The translations under genes and the position numbers were made by a program. The notes below the pieces were generated by a model. That model was not told the origin of the DNA. It saw only the letters and a list, made by a program, of their open reading frames with translations, and made no database searches. Shown here in pieces: positions 23,623-32,353 of a DNA stretch of 41,824 nucleotides; within the stretch, counting starts at the first letter, position 1; the number at the start of each line of letters is the position of its first letter. The stretch comes from Nocardioides jejuensis (GTDB lineage Bacteria > Actinomycetota > Actinomycetes > Propionibacteriales > Nocardioidaceae), in assembly GCF_004337475.1 (NCBI RefSeq), contig NZ_SJZJ01000028.1:1-41824 (forward strand), in the 5' to 3' direction.

Positions 23623-24717
23623 ATGAGCGACAACACTGACCGGGGAGCGACCGCGGGTCGGCCGCCCCAGGTCACCGTGGCGGGATGGGTGACCATCCTC
23701 GGCTCGGTCTTCCTGGTAGCTGGCATGTTCGACGCCGTGGCGCGCCTGCGGTCGATCGAGACCCAGGAGAGCATCAAGGAGTCGCTGTCGAAGTCGCCGT
23801 TCGACGGTCTCGACATGGGCGTCGACGGTGTGCAGCAGCTGCTGCACACCGTCTTCGTCGTCGCGGGTGGTCTGGGTGCAGCCGCGTGCATCCTCGGCTG
23901 GTTCGTGCTGCAGCGCCACAAGCAGGCGCGCCTCGCGCTCTCCGTGGTGGCGGTGCCGCTCTTCGTGTCGGGCTTCTTCTCCGGGTCGATCGCGGCCTCG
24001 CTCGTCGCGGTGTCGGCAATGCTGCTGTGGTCCGGTCCGGCGCGTGACTGGTTCGCCGGGCGCCCCGTGCGCCAGCCGACGTACCTCCTCCAGCAGCGGC
24101 CGACGCCGGGCGCCCCACGCATGCCGTCGCAGCCGGTGTCGCCGCCTCCGCCGCCGGTCCCGACGTCGCGGGTCGATGCGCCGCACCTGCCGGCCGCACC
24201 GACCGGCGTCGCCTCCGACGCGCCCCCGCCGTACGCCGGCTACGGACTGCCGCGGGCAGCCTCGGCGTACGCGCCGGTCGAGGTGCGACCGCCCGCCCTG
24301 GTTGCTGCCGCGGTGCTCACCTGGATCGGGACATCGGTCGTGCTGGCCGTCCTGGCCTTCGGCATCCACTCGCTCCTGACCGACGACACCGTGGTCCGCG
24401 AGGCGATCGCCAAGGCGCAGGAGTGGCAGCCGGGCGGCGCGAGCGCCACCGTCACCGTGGCCGAGGTCCGGATCGCGGCGGTCATCGGCTGCCTGCTGTT
24501 CGCCCTGTGGGCGATCGGTGCGGCGGTGCTCGCGGTCCTCGTCATGCGTCGGGTCGCCTGGGCCCGCGCCGTGCTCGTCGTCTCCGCGATCGCCAGCGGG
24601 ATGCTCTCGTCCTTCGGCGTCGCCGCGTACTTCCCGGTGATCACGGCCGTCACCGGTCTGGTCAGCGCCTACCTGCTGCTGCGGCCCGAGGTCGCGCGCT
24701 GGGTCTCGCGGCGCTGA
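23623..24717 (+). CDS. multi-pass membrane protein with Pro-rich central linker
   Basis: A 364-residue protein of no family I recognise. It has two three-helix membrane blocks (about 20-145 and about 228-355) joined by a Pro-rich linker of about 70 residues (PTPGAPRMPSQPVSPPPPPVPT and onward). The halves are not obvious repeats of each other. ATG 23623 begins three bases after the clpB stop. A GTG at 23617 overlapping that stop is an alternative; neither has a clear ribosome site, so coupling to clpB is likely and the gene may be heat-inducible. It ends tail to tail with the aminotransferase, where short inverted repeats (CGCTGAC 24712-24718, GTCAGCG 24741-24747) could form a weak terminator. 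Confidence 0.72.
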   Translation: MSDNTDRGATAGRPPQVTVAGWVTILGSVFLVAGMFDAVARLRSIETQESIKESLSKSPFDGLDMGVDGVQQLLHTVFVVAGGLGAAACILGWFVLQRHKQARLALSVVAVPLFVSGFFSGSIAASLVAVSAMLLWSGPARDWFAGRPVRQPTYLLQQRPTPGAPRMPSQPVSPPPPPVPTSRVDAPHLPAAPTGVASDAPPPYAGYGLPRAASAYAPVEVRPPALVAAAVLTWIGTSVVLAVLAFGIHSLLTDDTVVREAIAKAQEWQPGGASATVTVAEVRIAAVIGCLLFALWAIGAAVLAVLVMRRVAWARAVLVVSAIASGMLSSFGVAAYFPVITAVTGLVSAYLLLRPEVARWVSRR

Positions 24718-24741
24718 CGCCCGCTGCGCTGCGCGCGTCGG

Positions 24742-25950
24742 TCAGCGGGTGAGCTCGGCCGCGCCGAGCCTCCGCAGGCCTTCCTCGAGCACGGCGGTCT
24801 CCTTGCAGAACGCCCACCGCACCAGCTGCTCCCCGTCGCGGGAGCCGTCGGCGTAGAAGCCCTGCAGCGGGATGGCGACCACGCCGGCCCGCTCGGGCAG
24901 CGCGAGGCAGAACTCCAGACCGTCACGCCAGCCCAGCGCAGAGATGTCCGTGACCGCGAAGTAGGTGCCTTCCGGCCGCCGCGCGGGCAGCCCGAGGGCG
25001 TCGAGACCGTCGCAGAGCAGGTCGCGCCGGGCCTCGAGGTCGCGGGCGAGTGATGCCGGCCAGGCCTGCTCGTGAGCAAGCGCCCACGCCACCGCAGGCT
25101 GCAGCGGAGACCCGGAGGTGAAGCTCAGCCACTGCTTCGCACCGAGCACCGCAGCGACCAGCTCGGCGGGGCCCGTCGCCCAGCCCACCTTCCAGCCGGT
25201 CAGGCTGAACGACTTGCCGACGCTCGACAGGGTCAGCGTCCGCTCGGCCATCCCCGGCAGCGTCGCCAGCGGGACGTGCTCGTGGCCCGAGTAGACGAGG
25301 TGCTCGTAGACCTCGTCGGTGACGACGATCAGGTCGTTGTCGACGGCGACGCGAGCGATCGCCTCCAGTTCCTCGCGATCGAGCACCGTGCCGGTCGGGT
25401 TGTGCGGGGTGTTGATCAGCAGCAGCTTCGTGCGCTTGGTGACCGCGGCGCGCAGGGCGTCCGCGTCGAGCCGGAAGTCGGGCGCCCGCAGCGTCACGCC
25501 GCGCAGGACACCGCCCGCGAACGCCGTCATCGCGGCGTACGAGTCGTAGAAGGGCTCGAGGGCGATGACCTCGTCTCCGGGATCCACGAGTCCGAGCAGG
25601 GCGCCGGCGATCGCCTCGGTCGCCCCGGTGGTGACGACGACCTCCGTCTCCGGATCGACGGTGATGCCGTACTGCGCCCACTGGTGGTCGGCGATCGCAC
25701 GCCGGAGGTCGGCCGTGCCGAGGCCGGGGGCGTACTGGTTGTGGCCGCTCCGCAGCGCCTCGACCGCCTGCTCGACGATGGTCGACGGGCCCTCGGTGTC
25801 GGGGAAGCCCTGGCCGAGGTTCACCGCGCCGGTGCTTGCGGCGAGCGCGGACATCCGGCTGAAGACCGTCGGCGGGATGCCGGCGACCCGTGCCGACGTA
25901 CGCCCGCGGCGGGGCTGGGGACGGAAGGCCGGGAGGCGGCGCAGAGCCAT
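24742..25950 (-). CDS. PLP-dependent aminotransferase, class I/II (DapC or kynurenine-aminotransferase-like)
   Basis: A 402-residue fold-type I aminotransferase. The PLP lysine is Lys246 in SSVGKSFSLTGWKVGW. Other family positions are NLGQGFPDTEGP (substrate-side start), TTGATEAIAG, NTPHNPTG and VTDEVYEHLVY. The pattern fits the group that includes mycobacterial DapC (N-succinyldiaminopimelate aminotransferase) and kynurenine/glutamine aminotransferases; sequence alone cannot settle the substrate. A DapC role would match the lysine/diaminopimelate pathway begun by lysC-asd in this window, but the genes are far apart. It is the second gene of a likely operon after the DedA gene (34-base gap). 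Confidence 0.88.
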   Translation of the reverse strand: MALRRLPAFRPQPRRGRTSARVAGIPPTVFSRMSALAASTGAVNLGQGFPDTEGPSTIVEQAVEALRSGHNQYAPGLGTADLRRAIADHQWAQYGITVDPETEVVVTTGATEAIAGALLGLVDPGDEVIALEPFYDSYAAMTAFAGGVLRGVTLRAPDFRLDADALRAAVTKRTKLLLINTPHNPTGTVLDREELEAIARVAVDNDLIVVTDEVYEHLVYSGHEHVPLATLPGMAERTLTLSSVGKSFSLTGWKVGWATGPAELVAAVLGAKQWLSFTSGSPLQPAVAWALAHEQAWPASLARDLEARRDLLCDGLDALGLPARRPEGTYFAVTDISALGWRDGLEFCLALPERAGVVAIPLQGFYADGSRDGEQLVRWAFCKETAVLEEGLRRLGAAELTR

Positions 25951-25984
25951 GCCTGCGAGCCTATTGCGTCGGTGTCCGGATGCG

Positions 25985-26683
25985 TCAGGGGCGGACGCGG
26001 TTGCGCCGGTGGCGCCAGTACTCGAACGCGACCGGCACGAGCGAGACGGCGACGACGAGGATGATCGCCTTGTCGAGGTTGTCGCCGAGGCCCGGGTAGG
26101 CCTGGCCGAGCAGGTAGCCGAGCAGGGTCACCGAGATGACCCAGCCGACGGCGCCCACGAACGACCAGGTCAGGAAGCGACGCCGCTCCATCTGCGATAC
26201 ACCGGCGACGACGGTCACGAAGGTCCGGACGACGGGAACGAAGCGGCCGATCACCAGCGCCTTGTTGCCGTGCTTCTCGAAGAACGCGTGCGCCTGCTCG
26301 AAGTACTTCTTCTTGAGCAGGCGGCCGTTGCGCTCGTAGAGCGGCGTGCCGACGGCACGCCCGATCTCGTAGCCGATCACGTTGCCGGCGAAGGCCGCCA
26401 CGATGAAGAGCACGATGATCACGCTCAGGTCGACGAGGTGCGGCCCCGGCACGAAGTCGATGCCCTTGGGGTTGCCCGCAGCGTCCACCGTGGCACCCGT
26501 CGCGACGAAGAGGCCGATGGCGAAGAGCAGCGTGTCGCCCGGGAGGAACGGGAAGAACAGGCCGCACTCGATCACCAGGACGACGAGGCTGAACCACACC
26601 ATCTGCGTGCCGAAGTGATCGAGCCACCACTGGGGCTCCATCCAGGACATACCGAGCAGCAGGGGCGTCAGGACCGCGTTCAC
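25985..26683 (-). CDS. DedA family membrane protein
   Basis: A 232-residue DedA/SNARE-associated-type protein. Members are now linked to lipid-carrier (undecaprenyl phosphate or phospholipid) flipping across the membrane. Visible features are an N-terminal region with FFPFLPGDTLLFAIGLF, a Gly-rich helix AAFAGNVIGYEIGRAVGTPLY, and the family core FFEKHGNKALVIGRFVPVVRTFVTVVAGVSQM. Then come RRFLTWSFVGAVGWVISVTLLGYLLG and a last membrane helix ending in a basic tail. The start is GTG at 26683. It is divergent from the methyltransferase gene across a 48-base gap. Confidence 0.92.
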   Translation of the reverse strand: MNAVLTPLLLGMSWMEPQWWLDHFGTQMVWFSLVVLVIECGLFFPFLPGDTLLFAIGLFVATGATVDAAGNPKGIDFVPGPHLVDLSVIIVLFIVAAFAGNVIGYEIGRAVGTPLYERNGRLLKKKYFEQAHAFFEKHGNKALVIGRFVPVVRTFVTVVAGVSQMERRRFLTWSFVGAVGWVISVTLLGYLLGQAYPGLGDNLDKAIILVVAVSLVPVAFEYWRHRRNRVRP

Positions 26684-26731
26684 GCTCGCAACCTACCGGC
26701 CGGGCATGAAGGTCCGGTTAACCTCCGGGGC

Positions 26732-27421
26732 GTGGACGAGACCTCCGAGCAGCGCGCTCCCTATGACCCCATGCCGCACGGGCCCGACGAGGTCGGGCTC
26801 GGGCCGTGGGAGGGGGAGTGGCCCGACGGGCCGCAGTGGGACCCGGAGCTGCTCCGTGACGGCGACCGGCGCAACGTCGTCGACCGCTATCGGTACTGGA
26901 CGCTCGAGGCGATCCGGGCGGATCTGGACACCCGCCGCCACGGTTTCCACGTCGCGATCGAGAACTGGCAGCACGACTTCAACATCGGCACGATCGTGCG
27001 CTCGGCCAACGCGTTCCTCGCCGCCGAGGTGCACATCGTCGGTCGCAAGCGCTGGAACCGGCGCGGGGCGATGGTCACCGACCGCTACCAGCACATCCGG
27101 CACCACGAGACGGCATCGGACCTCGCCGACTACCTGCACGCGTTGCCCGAGCCAGTGCGCCTGCTCGGCATCGACAACCTGCCGGGGTCCTCGCACCTGG
27201 AGACGATGGACCTGCCGCGCAACGTCTGCTTCCTCTTCGGCCAGGAGGGCCCCGGACTGTCGCCCGGTGCCCGAGAGGTGTGCGACGGGACCTTCTCGAT
27301 CGCGCAGTTCGGCTCGACGCGGTCGATCAACGCCTCCGCTGCTGCGGCGATCGCGATGCACTCCTGGATCCGGACGTACGCCGACCTGAGTGCGGCCGAC
27401 GGTGGCGTCTGGCGCGGCTGA
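26732..27421 (+). CDS. TrmH/SpoU family RNA methyltransferase
   Basis: A 229-residue SPOUT-class methyltransferase. The N-terminal 65 residues are acidic and Trp/Pro-rich. The SpoU domain follows with motif 1 NIGTIVRSANAF, motif 2 VCFLFGQEGPGLSPGAREVCDG and motif 3 FGSTRSINASAAAAIAM, which form the trefoil knot that binds S-adenosylmethionine. It probably methylates a ribose 2'-OH in tRNA or rRNA; the exact site cannot be told. GTG 26732 is chosen although the frame is open far upstream, because it gives a sensible N-terminus (VDETSEQRAPYDPMP) and clears the divergent DedA gene. Confidence 0.9.
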   Translation: MDETSEQRAPYDPMPHGPDEVGLGPWEGEWPDGPQWDPELLRDGDRRNVVDRYRYWTLEAIRADLDTRRHGFHVAIENWQHDFNIGTIVRSANAFLAAEVHIVGRKRWNRRGAMVTDRYQHIRHHETASDLADYLHALPEPVRLLGIDNLPGSSHLETMDLPRNVCFLFGQEGPGLSPGAREVCDGTFSIAQFGSTRSINASAAAAIAMHSWIRTYADLSAADGGVWRG

Positions 27422-27427
27422 GCGCGC

Positions 27428-27772
27428 TCACAGACGCGGGAAGAAGACGCCGTTGCTGTGGCCGCTGATGGTGCCGAGCACGAAGACGATGCTGGCAAGC
27501 AGCGCGAGGAAGCCCAGCGGGACCGTCGCCTGGGCGAACGCGCGTCCCCACGAGGACTCGGCCACGGAGCCGACACGCGTGGCCGCCGCCATGGCGAGGG
27601 CAACCGGGAGGTCCACGGCGACGGCGATCAGCACGGTGTGGAGGTTGCCGTAGCCCTCGGGCAGGAGGCCTGACGAGGACGCGAGCATCGCGATCTGCTG
27701 CCAGCCGCCCAGCAGGACCACGGTGACGAACGTGAAGCAGGCGAGGGCGATCGACTCCGGAGACATCTTCAT
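27428..27772 (-). CDS. small membrane protein of unknown function
   Basis: A 114-residue protein with three hydrophobic segments: ALACFTFVTVVLLGGW, NLHTVLIAVAVDLPVALAMAAA and ATVPLGFLALLASIVFVLGTI. Its tail ends SGHSNGVFFPRL. ATG 27772 gives MKMSPESIAL; a second ATG two codons on (27766) is equally possible. The frame stays open further upstream, but there it runs through the divergent neighbour. Tail to tail with the methyltransferase gene, six bases apart. No family is recognised. Confidence 0.65.
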   Translation of the reverse strand: MKMSPESIALACFTFVTVVLLGGWQQIAMLASSSGLLPEGYGNLHTVLIAVAVDLPVALAMAAATRVGSVAESSWGRAFAQATVPLGFLALLASIVFVLGTISGHSNGVFFPRL

Positions 27773-27850
27773 GGCCGGAATGTACGCCGTGTGGCACACG
27801 CCGCGGGCCGCTTCGTGGCAGTCGCTTCCGGCGTACGGAAGACTGGGCGC

Positions 27851-28186
27851 ATGCCCAAGCCGTTGCTCGCCGCGTTCGCTGTCTTCCTGCTCCTCTTCGG
27901 AGCCGTCTTCGGCTTCATGGTCGGTGCCAACAAGAGCGAGGCGCAGTGGAAGCAGACCCAGGCGTCCGTCAGCGGTCAGACCGCGAGCTTCGAGGGCCCG
28001 ACCTGGACCGCGAAGATCGCGACCTCGGTGCCGTGGTTCGACGCCGACGGCACGTTCCACGCGGGCGGCTGGCCGGCCTGCCTGACCGAGCACTCCACCA
28101 ACGGCTTCATCTACGTCGCGCCGCACGGCATCGACGTCGACGGCCACACGGTGCGGCCGGTCTACGCCGTCGACTGCCGCCACTGA
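27851..28186 (+). CDS. small membrane-anchored protein of unknown function
   Basis: A 111-residue protein with an N-terminal membrane segment (residues 4-25, PLLAAFAVFLLLFGAVFGFMVG) and an 85-residue exported domain rich in Trp, Gly and His. The two cysteines (PACLTEH and VDCRH) could pair. ATG 27851 fits the start of the anchor; an upstream GTG (27791) would add residues inside the divergent gene's promoter. It stands 73 bases before fbaA. No family is recognised; coding is supported by the clear anchor and by codon position bias like its neighbours. Confidence 0.65.
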   Translation: MPKPLLAAFAVFLLLFGAVFGFMVGANKSEAQWKQTQASVSGQTASFEGPTWTAKIATSVPWFDADGTFHAGGWPACLTEHSTNGFIYVAPHGIDVDGHTVRPVYAVDCRH

Positions 28187-28199
28187 CCGCCTGACGGCC

Positions 28200-28205
28200 T
28201 AGAGT
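28200..28205 (+). promoter_or_regulatory. candidate -10 element of fbaA
   Basis: TAGAGT (28200-28205) matches TANNNT and lies 55 bases before the fbaA ATG, in the short gap after the small membrane protein gene. No good -35 is seen at normal spacing. Confidence 0.35.
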
Positions 28206-28259
28206 TACCGGCGGGCCGCACGCCCCCGACGTACATCCGAGTTCACAGGAGCTTTTCCG

Positions 28260-29282
28260 ATGCCCATCGCCACCCCTGAGAAGTACGCCGCGATGCTGGA
28301 TGCCGCGAAGGCCGGCTCCTTCGCGTACCCGGCGATCAACGTGTCGTCCTCGCAGACCCTCAACGCCGCCCTCCAGGGCTTCGCGGAGGCGGGCTCGGAC
28401 GGCATCATCCAGGTCTCCACCGGTGGCGCGGAGTACCTCTCCGGCCCGACGGTCAAGGACATGGTCGCGGGCTCGCTCGCCTTCGCTGCGTACGCGCAGG
28501 AGGTGGCGAAGAACTACCCGGTCAACATCGCGCTCCACACCGACCACTGCCCGAAGGACAAGCTCGACGGCTTCGTGCGCCCGCTGCTCGCGGCCTCGAC
28601 CGAGCGGGTGTCGCAGGGTGGTCTGCCGTACTTCCAGTCGCACATGTGGGACGGCTCGGCCGTGCCGCTCGACGAGAACCTCCAGATCGCCGAGGAGCTT
28701 CTCGGCCTCTGTGCCGCGGCCAACGTCGTCCTCGAGATCGAGGTCGGTGTCGTCGGCGGCGAGGAGGACGGCGTCGAGAACGAGATCAACGAGAAGCTCT
28801 ACACCTCGCCCGAGGACGCCATCGCGACGATCAAGGCGCTCGGCTCCGGCGAGAAGGGCCGCTACCTGACGGCGCTCACCTTCGGCAACGTGCACGGCGT
28901 CTACAAGCCGGGCAACGTCAAGCTCCGTCCGGCCGTGCTGCTCGAGGCCCAGGAGGCCGTCAAGGAGCTCACCGGCAAGGACCGCGCCTTCGACTTCGTC
29001 TTCCACGGCGGCTCGGGCTCGCTGCCCGAGGAGATCTCGGCGGCCGTCGACTACGGCGTCATCAAGATGAACGTCGACACCGACACCCAGTACGCCTTCA
29101 CCCGCCCGGCCGCGGACTTCATCCTGAAGAACTACGACGGCGTCCTGAAGGTCGACGGCGAGGTCGGCAACAAGAAGGCCTACGACCCGCGCGCCTGGGG
29201 CAAGGTCGCCGAGGCCGGCATGGCCGCCCGCGTCGTCACCGCCTGCCAGAACCTCCGCTCCGCCGGTACGACGATCGGCTGA
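28260..29282 (+). CDS. fbaA: fructose-bisphosphate aldolase, class II
   Basis: A 340-residue zinc-dependent aldolase that interconverts fructose 1,6-bisphosphate with glyceraldehyde 3-phosphate and dihydroxyacetone phosphate in glycolysis and gluconeogenesis. The HTDHC motif at 93-97 supplies catalytic Asp95 and zinc ligand His96. LEIEVGVVGGEEDG is the characteristic loop. Later zinc and phosphate sites sit in FGNVHGVYKPGNVKL and FHGGSGSLPEEISAAVDYGVIKMNVDTD. The length is normal for the actinobacterial form. ATG 28260 follows AGGAGC by seven bases. A family 1 repeat begins four bases after its stop. Confidence 0.98.
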   Translation: MPIATPEKYAAMLDAAKAGSFAYPAINVSSSQTLNAALQGFAEAGSDGIIQVSTGGAEYLSGPTVKDMVAGSLAFAAYAQEVAKNYPVNIALHTDHCPKDKLDGFVRPLLAASTERVSQGGLPYFQSHMWDGSAVPLDENLQIAEELLGLCAAANVVLEIEVGVVGGEEDGVENEINEKLYTSPEDAIATIKALGSGEKGRYLTALTFGNVHGVYKPGNVKLRPAVLLEAQEAVKELTGKDRAFDFVFHGGSGSLPEEISAAVDYGVIKMNVDTDTQYAFTRPAADFILKNYDGVLKVDGEVGNKKAYDPRAWGKVAEAGMAARVVTACQNLRSAGTTIG

Positions 29283-29288
29283 CAGCGC

Positions 29289-29370
29289 CGAGACGGGCCT
29301 TGTGCAACGCCGAGACGGGCCTTGTGCCGGCCGCCGTCCACAGGACGGCGGCGGTACAAGGCCCGTCTCG
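29289..29370. repeat. dispersed repeat family 1, copy B (likely two-way terminator)
   Basis: Two direct units start at 29289 and 29311, again 22 bases apart, each beginning CGAGACGGGCCTTGTGC. The second runs into a stem of about 28 base pairs: 29311-29339 with 29343-29370, one G/A mismatch, one bulged base, and an ACA loop. The unit part matches copy A base for base over most of its length, while the loop-proximal part (CCGCCGTCC) is unrelated. So the outer unit is conserved and the tip varies. It sits between the convergent fbaA and efflux genes. Confidence 0.9.
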
Positions 29371-29380
29371 ACGTTGAGGT

Positions 29381-30898
29381 TCAGTCGACGAGTACCGCGG
29401 GGGCAGCCGCGACGGGAGCCTTCGGGCGGATCAGCAGCAGCGCGGCGGCGAAGCCGAGCAGCAGCACAGCGGGCGTGATCAGTAGGGCCTGGCCCATCGA
29501 CGTGCTGAAGTGGTCGAAGAACCACGCCTTCTGCGCGCTGCTGGCCTGCGCCATCCGCTTCAGCGCCTCGGGGTTGGTCGGGTCGAACGTCACCGCGTTG
29601 GCGGAGAGACGTGCGTCCATGAGGACCGCGATCGCTGCCGATCCCAGCACCGCACCGATCTGGCGTGAAGCGTTGTAGACGCCGGCTCCGGCGCCCGCGA
29701 GGTGCAGCGGGAGGTTGCGGGTGGCGGTCGCCGTGAGCGGCGCCCAGATGCAGGCGGAGCCGCAGCCCATCAGCGCCATCGGGATCAGCAGGACGACGTA
29801 CTTCGCGTCGGGGGCGAGGCCGAGGGCCAGCCAGAGCATCGCGCCGGCGAGCGTCACGAAGCCGAGCGCGATCAGGTTGCGGGGGTGCACGCGGTCGGTG
29901 AGCTTGCCGACGCCCGGCGCGAGCACGATCGACATCAGCGCCATCGGGACGAGCAGCAGCGCGGCGTGCGTTGGGTTCAGGCCGCGAACGACCTGAGCCC
30001 ACAGCATCAGCGGGAAGCCGATCGCGGTGAAGGCGAAGCTGACCGTGGCGATGCCGATGTTGGCCAGGGAGAAGTTGCGGTCGCCGAAGAGCCCGAGCGG
30101 CACCAGCGGCTCTGCCTTGTTGCGGGCCTGCCAGAACACGAAGAGGCCTAGGACGACGAGGCCGCCGCCGATCATCAGCGGGACGCTGACGAAGCCCGTG
30201 ACGGTGCCCCAGTCGTAGCGGTGGCCCTCCTGGATGCCGAAGACCAGCAGGAACATGCCCGCGCCGCTGAGGACGACGCCGAGCCAGTCGAAGTGGTGGT
30301 CGTGCGTCGGGAGCTTCGGCACGAGGCGCGCCGCCAGGAGCAGGCCGATGATGCCGACCGGGACGTTGACGAAGAAGATCCAGCTCCAGTCGAGGCTGTC
30401 GATCAGGATGCCGCCGAGCAGCGGGCCGACGAGCAGCGCGACACCGGCCGTCGCGCCCCAGAGGGCGGTGGCCTGACCGCGGCGCTCGGCCGGGAAGATG
30501 CGGGTGATGATCGCCATCGTCTGCGGCGTGATCATCGAGGCGCCCAGTCCCTGCACGATGCGGGCGACGACGAGCATCTCGACGGAGCCGGCGAGGCCGC
30601 ACCAGAGGCTCGCCGCGGTGAAGACCGCCAGACCGATCATGTAGAGGTTCTTCGGGCCGAAGCGGTCACCGAGCCGGCCGGTGATCAGCACCGGGACGGC
30701 GTACGCCAGGAGGTAGGCCGAGGTCACCCAGACCACGGAGTTCACCTCGGCGTGGAGGTCCTCGATGATCGCGGGCGTCGCGACCGAGACGATGGTCGTG
30801 TCGACCATGATCATGAAGAAGCCGAGCACGAGAGCCCAGAGGGCGGGCCACGGGTCCTTGACGGGCGCTGTCGGGACGGCACTGTCCGGAGAAGTCAT
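29381..30898 (-). CDS. MFS transporter, DHA2 family (EmrB/QacA-type)
   Basis: A 505-residue proton-driven exporter of the DHA2 group with 14 predicted membrane helices. The first helix carries the family motif FFMIMVDTTIVSVATPAI. The loop between helices 2 and 3 has GRLGDRFGPKNLY (motif A). Helix 5 shows motif C, GATAGVALLVGPLLGG. A tail of about 30 residues follows the last helix (LLGFAAALLLIRPKAPVAAAP). Substrates are likely drugs or other amphipathic molecules, but none can be assigned. ATG 30898 is chosen; a TTG four codons earlier (30910) is possible. No regulator gene adjoins it. Confidence 0.92.
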   Translation of the reverse strand: MTSPDSAVPTAPVKDPWPALWALVLGFFMIMVDTTIVSVATPAIIEDLHAEVNSVVWVTSAYLLAYAVPVLITGRLGDRFGPKNLYMIGLAVFTAASLWCGLAGSVEMLVVARIVQGLGASMITPQTMAIITRIFPAERRGQATALWGATAGVALLVGPLLGGILIDSLDWSWIFFVNVPVGIIGLLLAARLVPKLPTHDHHFDWLGVVLSGAGMFLLVFGIQEGHRYDWGTVTGFVSVPLMIGGGLVVLGLFVFWQARNKAEPLVPLGLFGDRNFSLANIGIATVSFAFTAIGFPLMLWAQVVRGLNPTHAALLLVPMALMSIVLAPGVGKLTDRVHPRNLIALGFVTLAGAMLWLALGLAPDAKYVVLLIPMALMGCGSACIWAPLTATATRNLPLHLAGAGAGVYNASRQIGAVLGSAAIAVLMDARLSANAVTFDPTNPEALKRMAQASSAQKAWFFDHFSTSMGQALLITPAVLLLGFAAALLLIRPKAPVAAAPAVLVD

Positions 30899-30978
30899 GG
30901 GCCTATCCAAGCACCGTGCACCGACAGGCGGATCCTTCCAGGGGAGGAATGTCGGCGGCCCGTGGCAGGGTGTCCGCC

Positions 30979-31386
30979 ATGGATCTTCTCGCCGGCCCTG
31001 ACCCGGTCCACCTCCCCGAGGACGCCGCCGACGTCGAGCTCGCGCAGGGCGCCGAGCCGATGGACGTCGCGCGTCGCCACCCTGCCTCGCCGGCCGCCTG
31101 GGCCGCCCTCGCCGCTGCCGCGCAGCGCGCGGGTGCGCCGGACGTCGCGGTCTACGCCTACTCCCGGGTCGGCTACCACCGCTCGCTCGACATGCTGCGC
31201 CGCAACGGCTGGCGCGGCAACGGGCCGGTTCCGTGGGAGCACGAGCCCAACCGCGGCTTCCTGCGCTGCCTCGCCCTGCTCGCCGAGTCCGCGCGTGTCA
31301 TCGGGGAGGACGAGGAGTGGCAGCGGTGCTCGGAGTTCCTGCGCAGCACCAGCCCGGCGGCGTACGACGCGCTGCTGGGCGACTGA
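30979..31386 (+). CDS. DUF3151 domain-containing protein
   Basis: A 135-residue soluble protein of DUF3151, an actinobacterial family often found near fba. The conserved core is visible: HPASPAAWAALAAAAQRAG, VYAYSRVGYHRSLDMLRRNGWRG and GPVPWEHEPNRGFLRCLALLAE. It ends with a helix (EWQRCSEFLRSTSPAAYDALL). It is probably an all-helical single domain; the function is unknown. ATG 30979 is preferred over in-frame codons at 30916 and 30949, since the upstream residues do not look like the family. It is divergent from the efflux gene (81-base gap) and ends at a hairpin. Confidence 0.9.
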   Translation: MDLLAGPDPVHLPEDAADVELAQGAEPMDVARRHPASPAAWAALAAAAQRAGAPDVAVYAYSRVGYHRSLDMLRRNGWRGNGPVPWEHEPNRGFLRCLALLAESARVIGEDEEWQRCSEFLRSTSPAAYDALLGD

Positions 31387-31412
31387 GCCTGCAGACACTG
31401 ATCCGCCAGATG

Positions 31413-31450
31413 CCGAAGGGCCCGGCCGCCATGGCAGCCGGGCCCTTCGG
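31413..31450. terminator. hairpin between convergent DUF3151 and SGNH genes
   Basis: CCGAAGGGCCCGGC (31413-31426) pairs perfectly with GCCGGGCCCTTCGG (31437-31450). The ten-base loop can itself fold (GCCATGGC). A short TTT follows on the plus strand. It is placed between two stop codons, so it can serve both genes. Confidence 0.88.
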
Positions 31451-31459
31451 TTTCGTGCG

Positions 31460-32353
31460 TCAGCGGCGCGGGTGCGCGGCCTCGTCGGCGGCGACCAGCT
31501 CCGCCAGGGCGCCGCGGACCAGCGCACGGCCGGCGTTGTTCGTGTGCAGGCCGTCGTAGGTGTACTCGCGCAGCCATACGCCGCGCTCGTCGACCATCTG
31601 CGGCAGGGTGTCGAGCAGCAGAATCCGTGGAGCGTCGGCGCTGAGCGCCTCCGCCGCACGGTGCATCGCCGCGTGGAGACGGCTCATGCACTCGACCCGC
31701 TCCGCGATGGTGCCCACGACCGGGAAGCCGATCTGCTCGAGCGCGATGTCGCTCTCCGGCGACGGCGCGTAGATGACCAGGCGGTCGACACCGCTGACCC
31801 GGGCCACCTCACGCATCCGCGCGAAGTAGTCGTGGGTGAAGTCGAACGCACCCGGCTCGTCCATCCGTGGCACCATCCCGCAGCGCACGTCGATCTCGCC
31901 GAAGCTGTAGATCCAGACGATGTCGCGAGCGCCCTTGAGCCGGCCGACCTTCGCGAGGATCTTCATGAAGCCGGGCGCGAGGCCCTTCTTCGCGATCGAG
32001 TACTGCAGGCGCGGGCCGAGGTGACACGCCCAGCGGCCGTCGGCGACGTGGCGCAGGGGGGCGCCCATCTTGTCGTCGGGGATGAGCTGGGAGTTGGAGT
32101 CGCCCGCCCAGACCTCGTTGACCTGGCCACGGCGTACGGCCCAGACGAACTTCGTCGCCATGATCAGGAAGAGCAGCTTCGCCTTGCGCACGCGCAGGAA
32201 GTGGCGCAGCTTGTGGAACGGCAGGTGGTGGTTGACCTGACCGCCGTTGGCCGCGGCCTTCGCTGCCGCCTTGGCCTGCGCCTGGTGGCCGGCTGCGATG
32301 GCTGCCGCGATGCGGAGAGCCTGCTCCTCCTCGGCGTTGACCTCGTCGACCAT
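31460..32353 (-). CDS. SGNH/GDSL-like hydrolase-fold protein
   Basis: A 297-residue protein that I place in the SGNH superfamily by motif. Block I appears as VWAGDSNSQLI (catalytic Ser in GDS, about residue 86). A GEIDVR segment stands where GxND normally supplies the oxyanion residues. Block V is DGLHTNNAG, with the Asp-x-x-His pair. The N-terminal 60 residues are Ala/Lys-rich. Such enzymes add or remove acyl groups on sugars or lipids. The replaced Asn in block III is unusual and may change activity. It overlaps the methyltransferase-like gene upstream by one base and is the second gene of a two-gene minus-strand unit. Confidence 0.72.
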   Translation of the reverse strand: MVDEVNAEEEQALRIAAAIAAGHQAQAKAAAKAAANGGQVNHHLPFHKLRHFLRVRKAKLLFLIMATKFVWAVRRGQVNEVWAGDSNSQLIPDDKMGAPLRHVADGRWACHLGPRLQYSIAKKGLAPGFMKILAKVGRLKGARDIVWIYSFGEIDVRCGMVPRMDEPGAFDFTHDYFARMREVARVSGVDRLVIYAPSPESDIALEQIGFPVVGTIAERVECMSRLHAAMHRAAEALSADAPRILLLDTLPQMVDERGVWLREYTYDGLHTNNAGRALVRGALAELVAADEAAHPRR

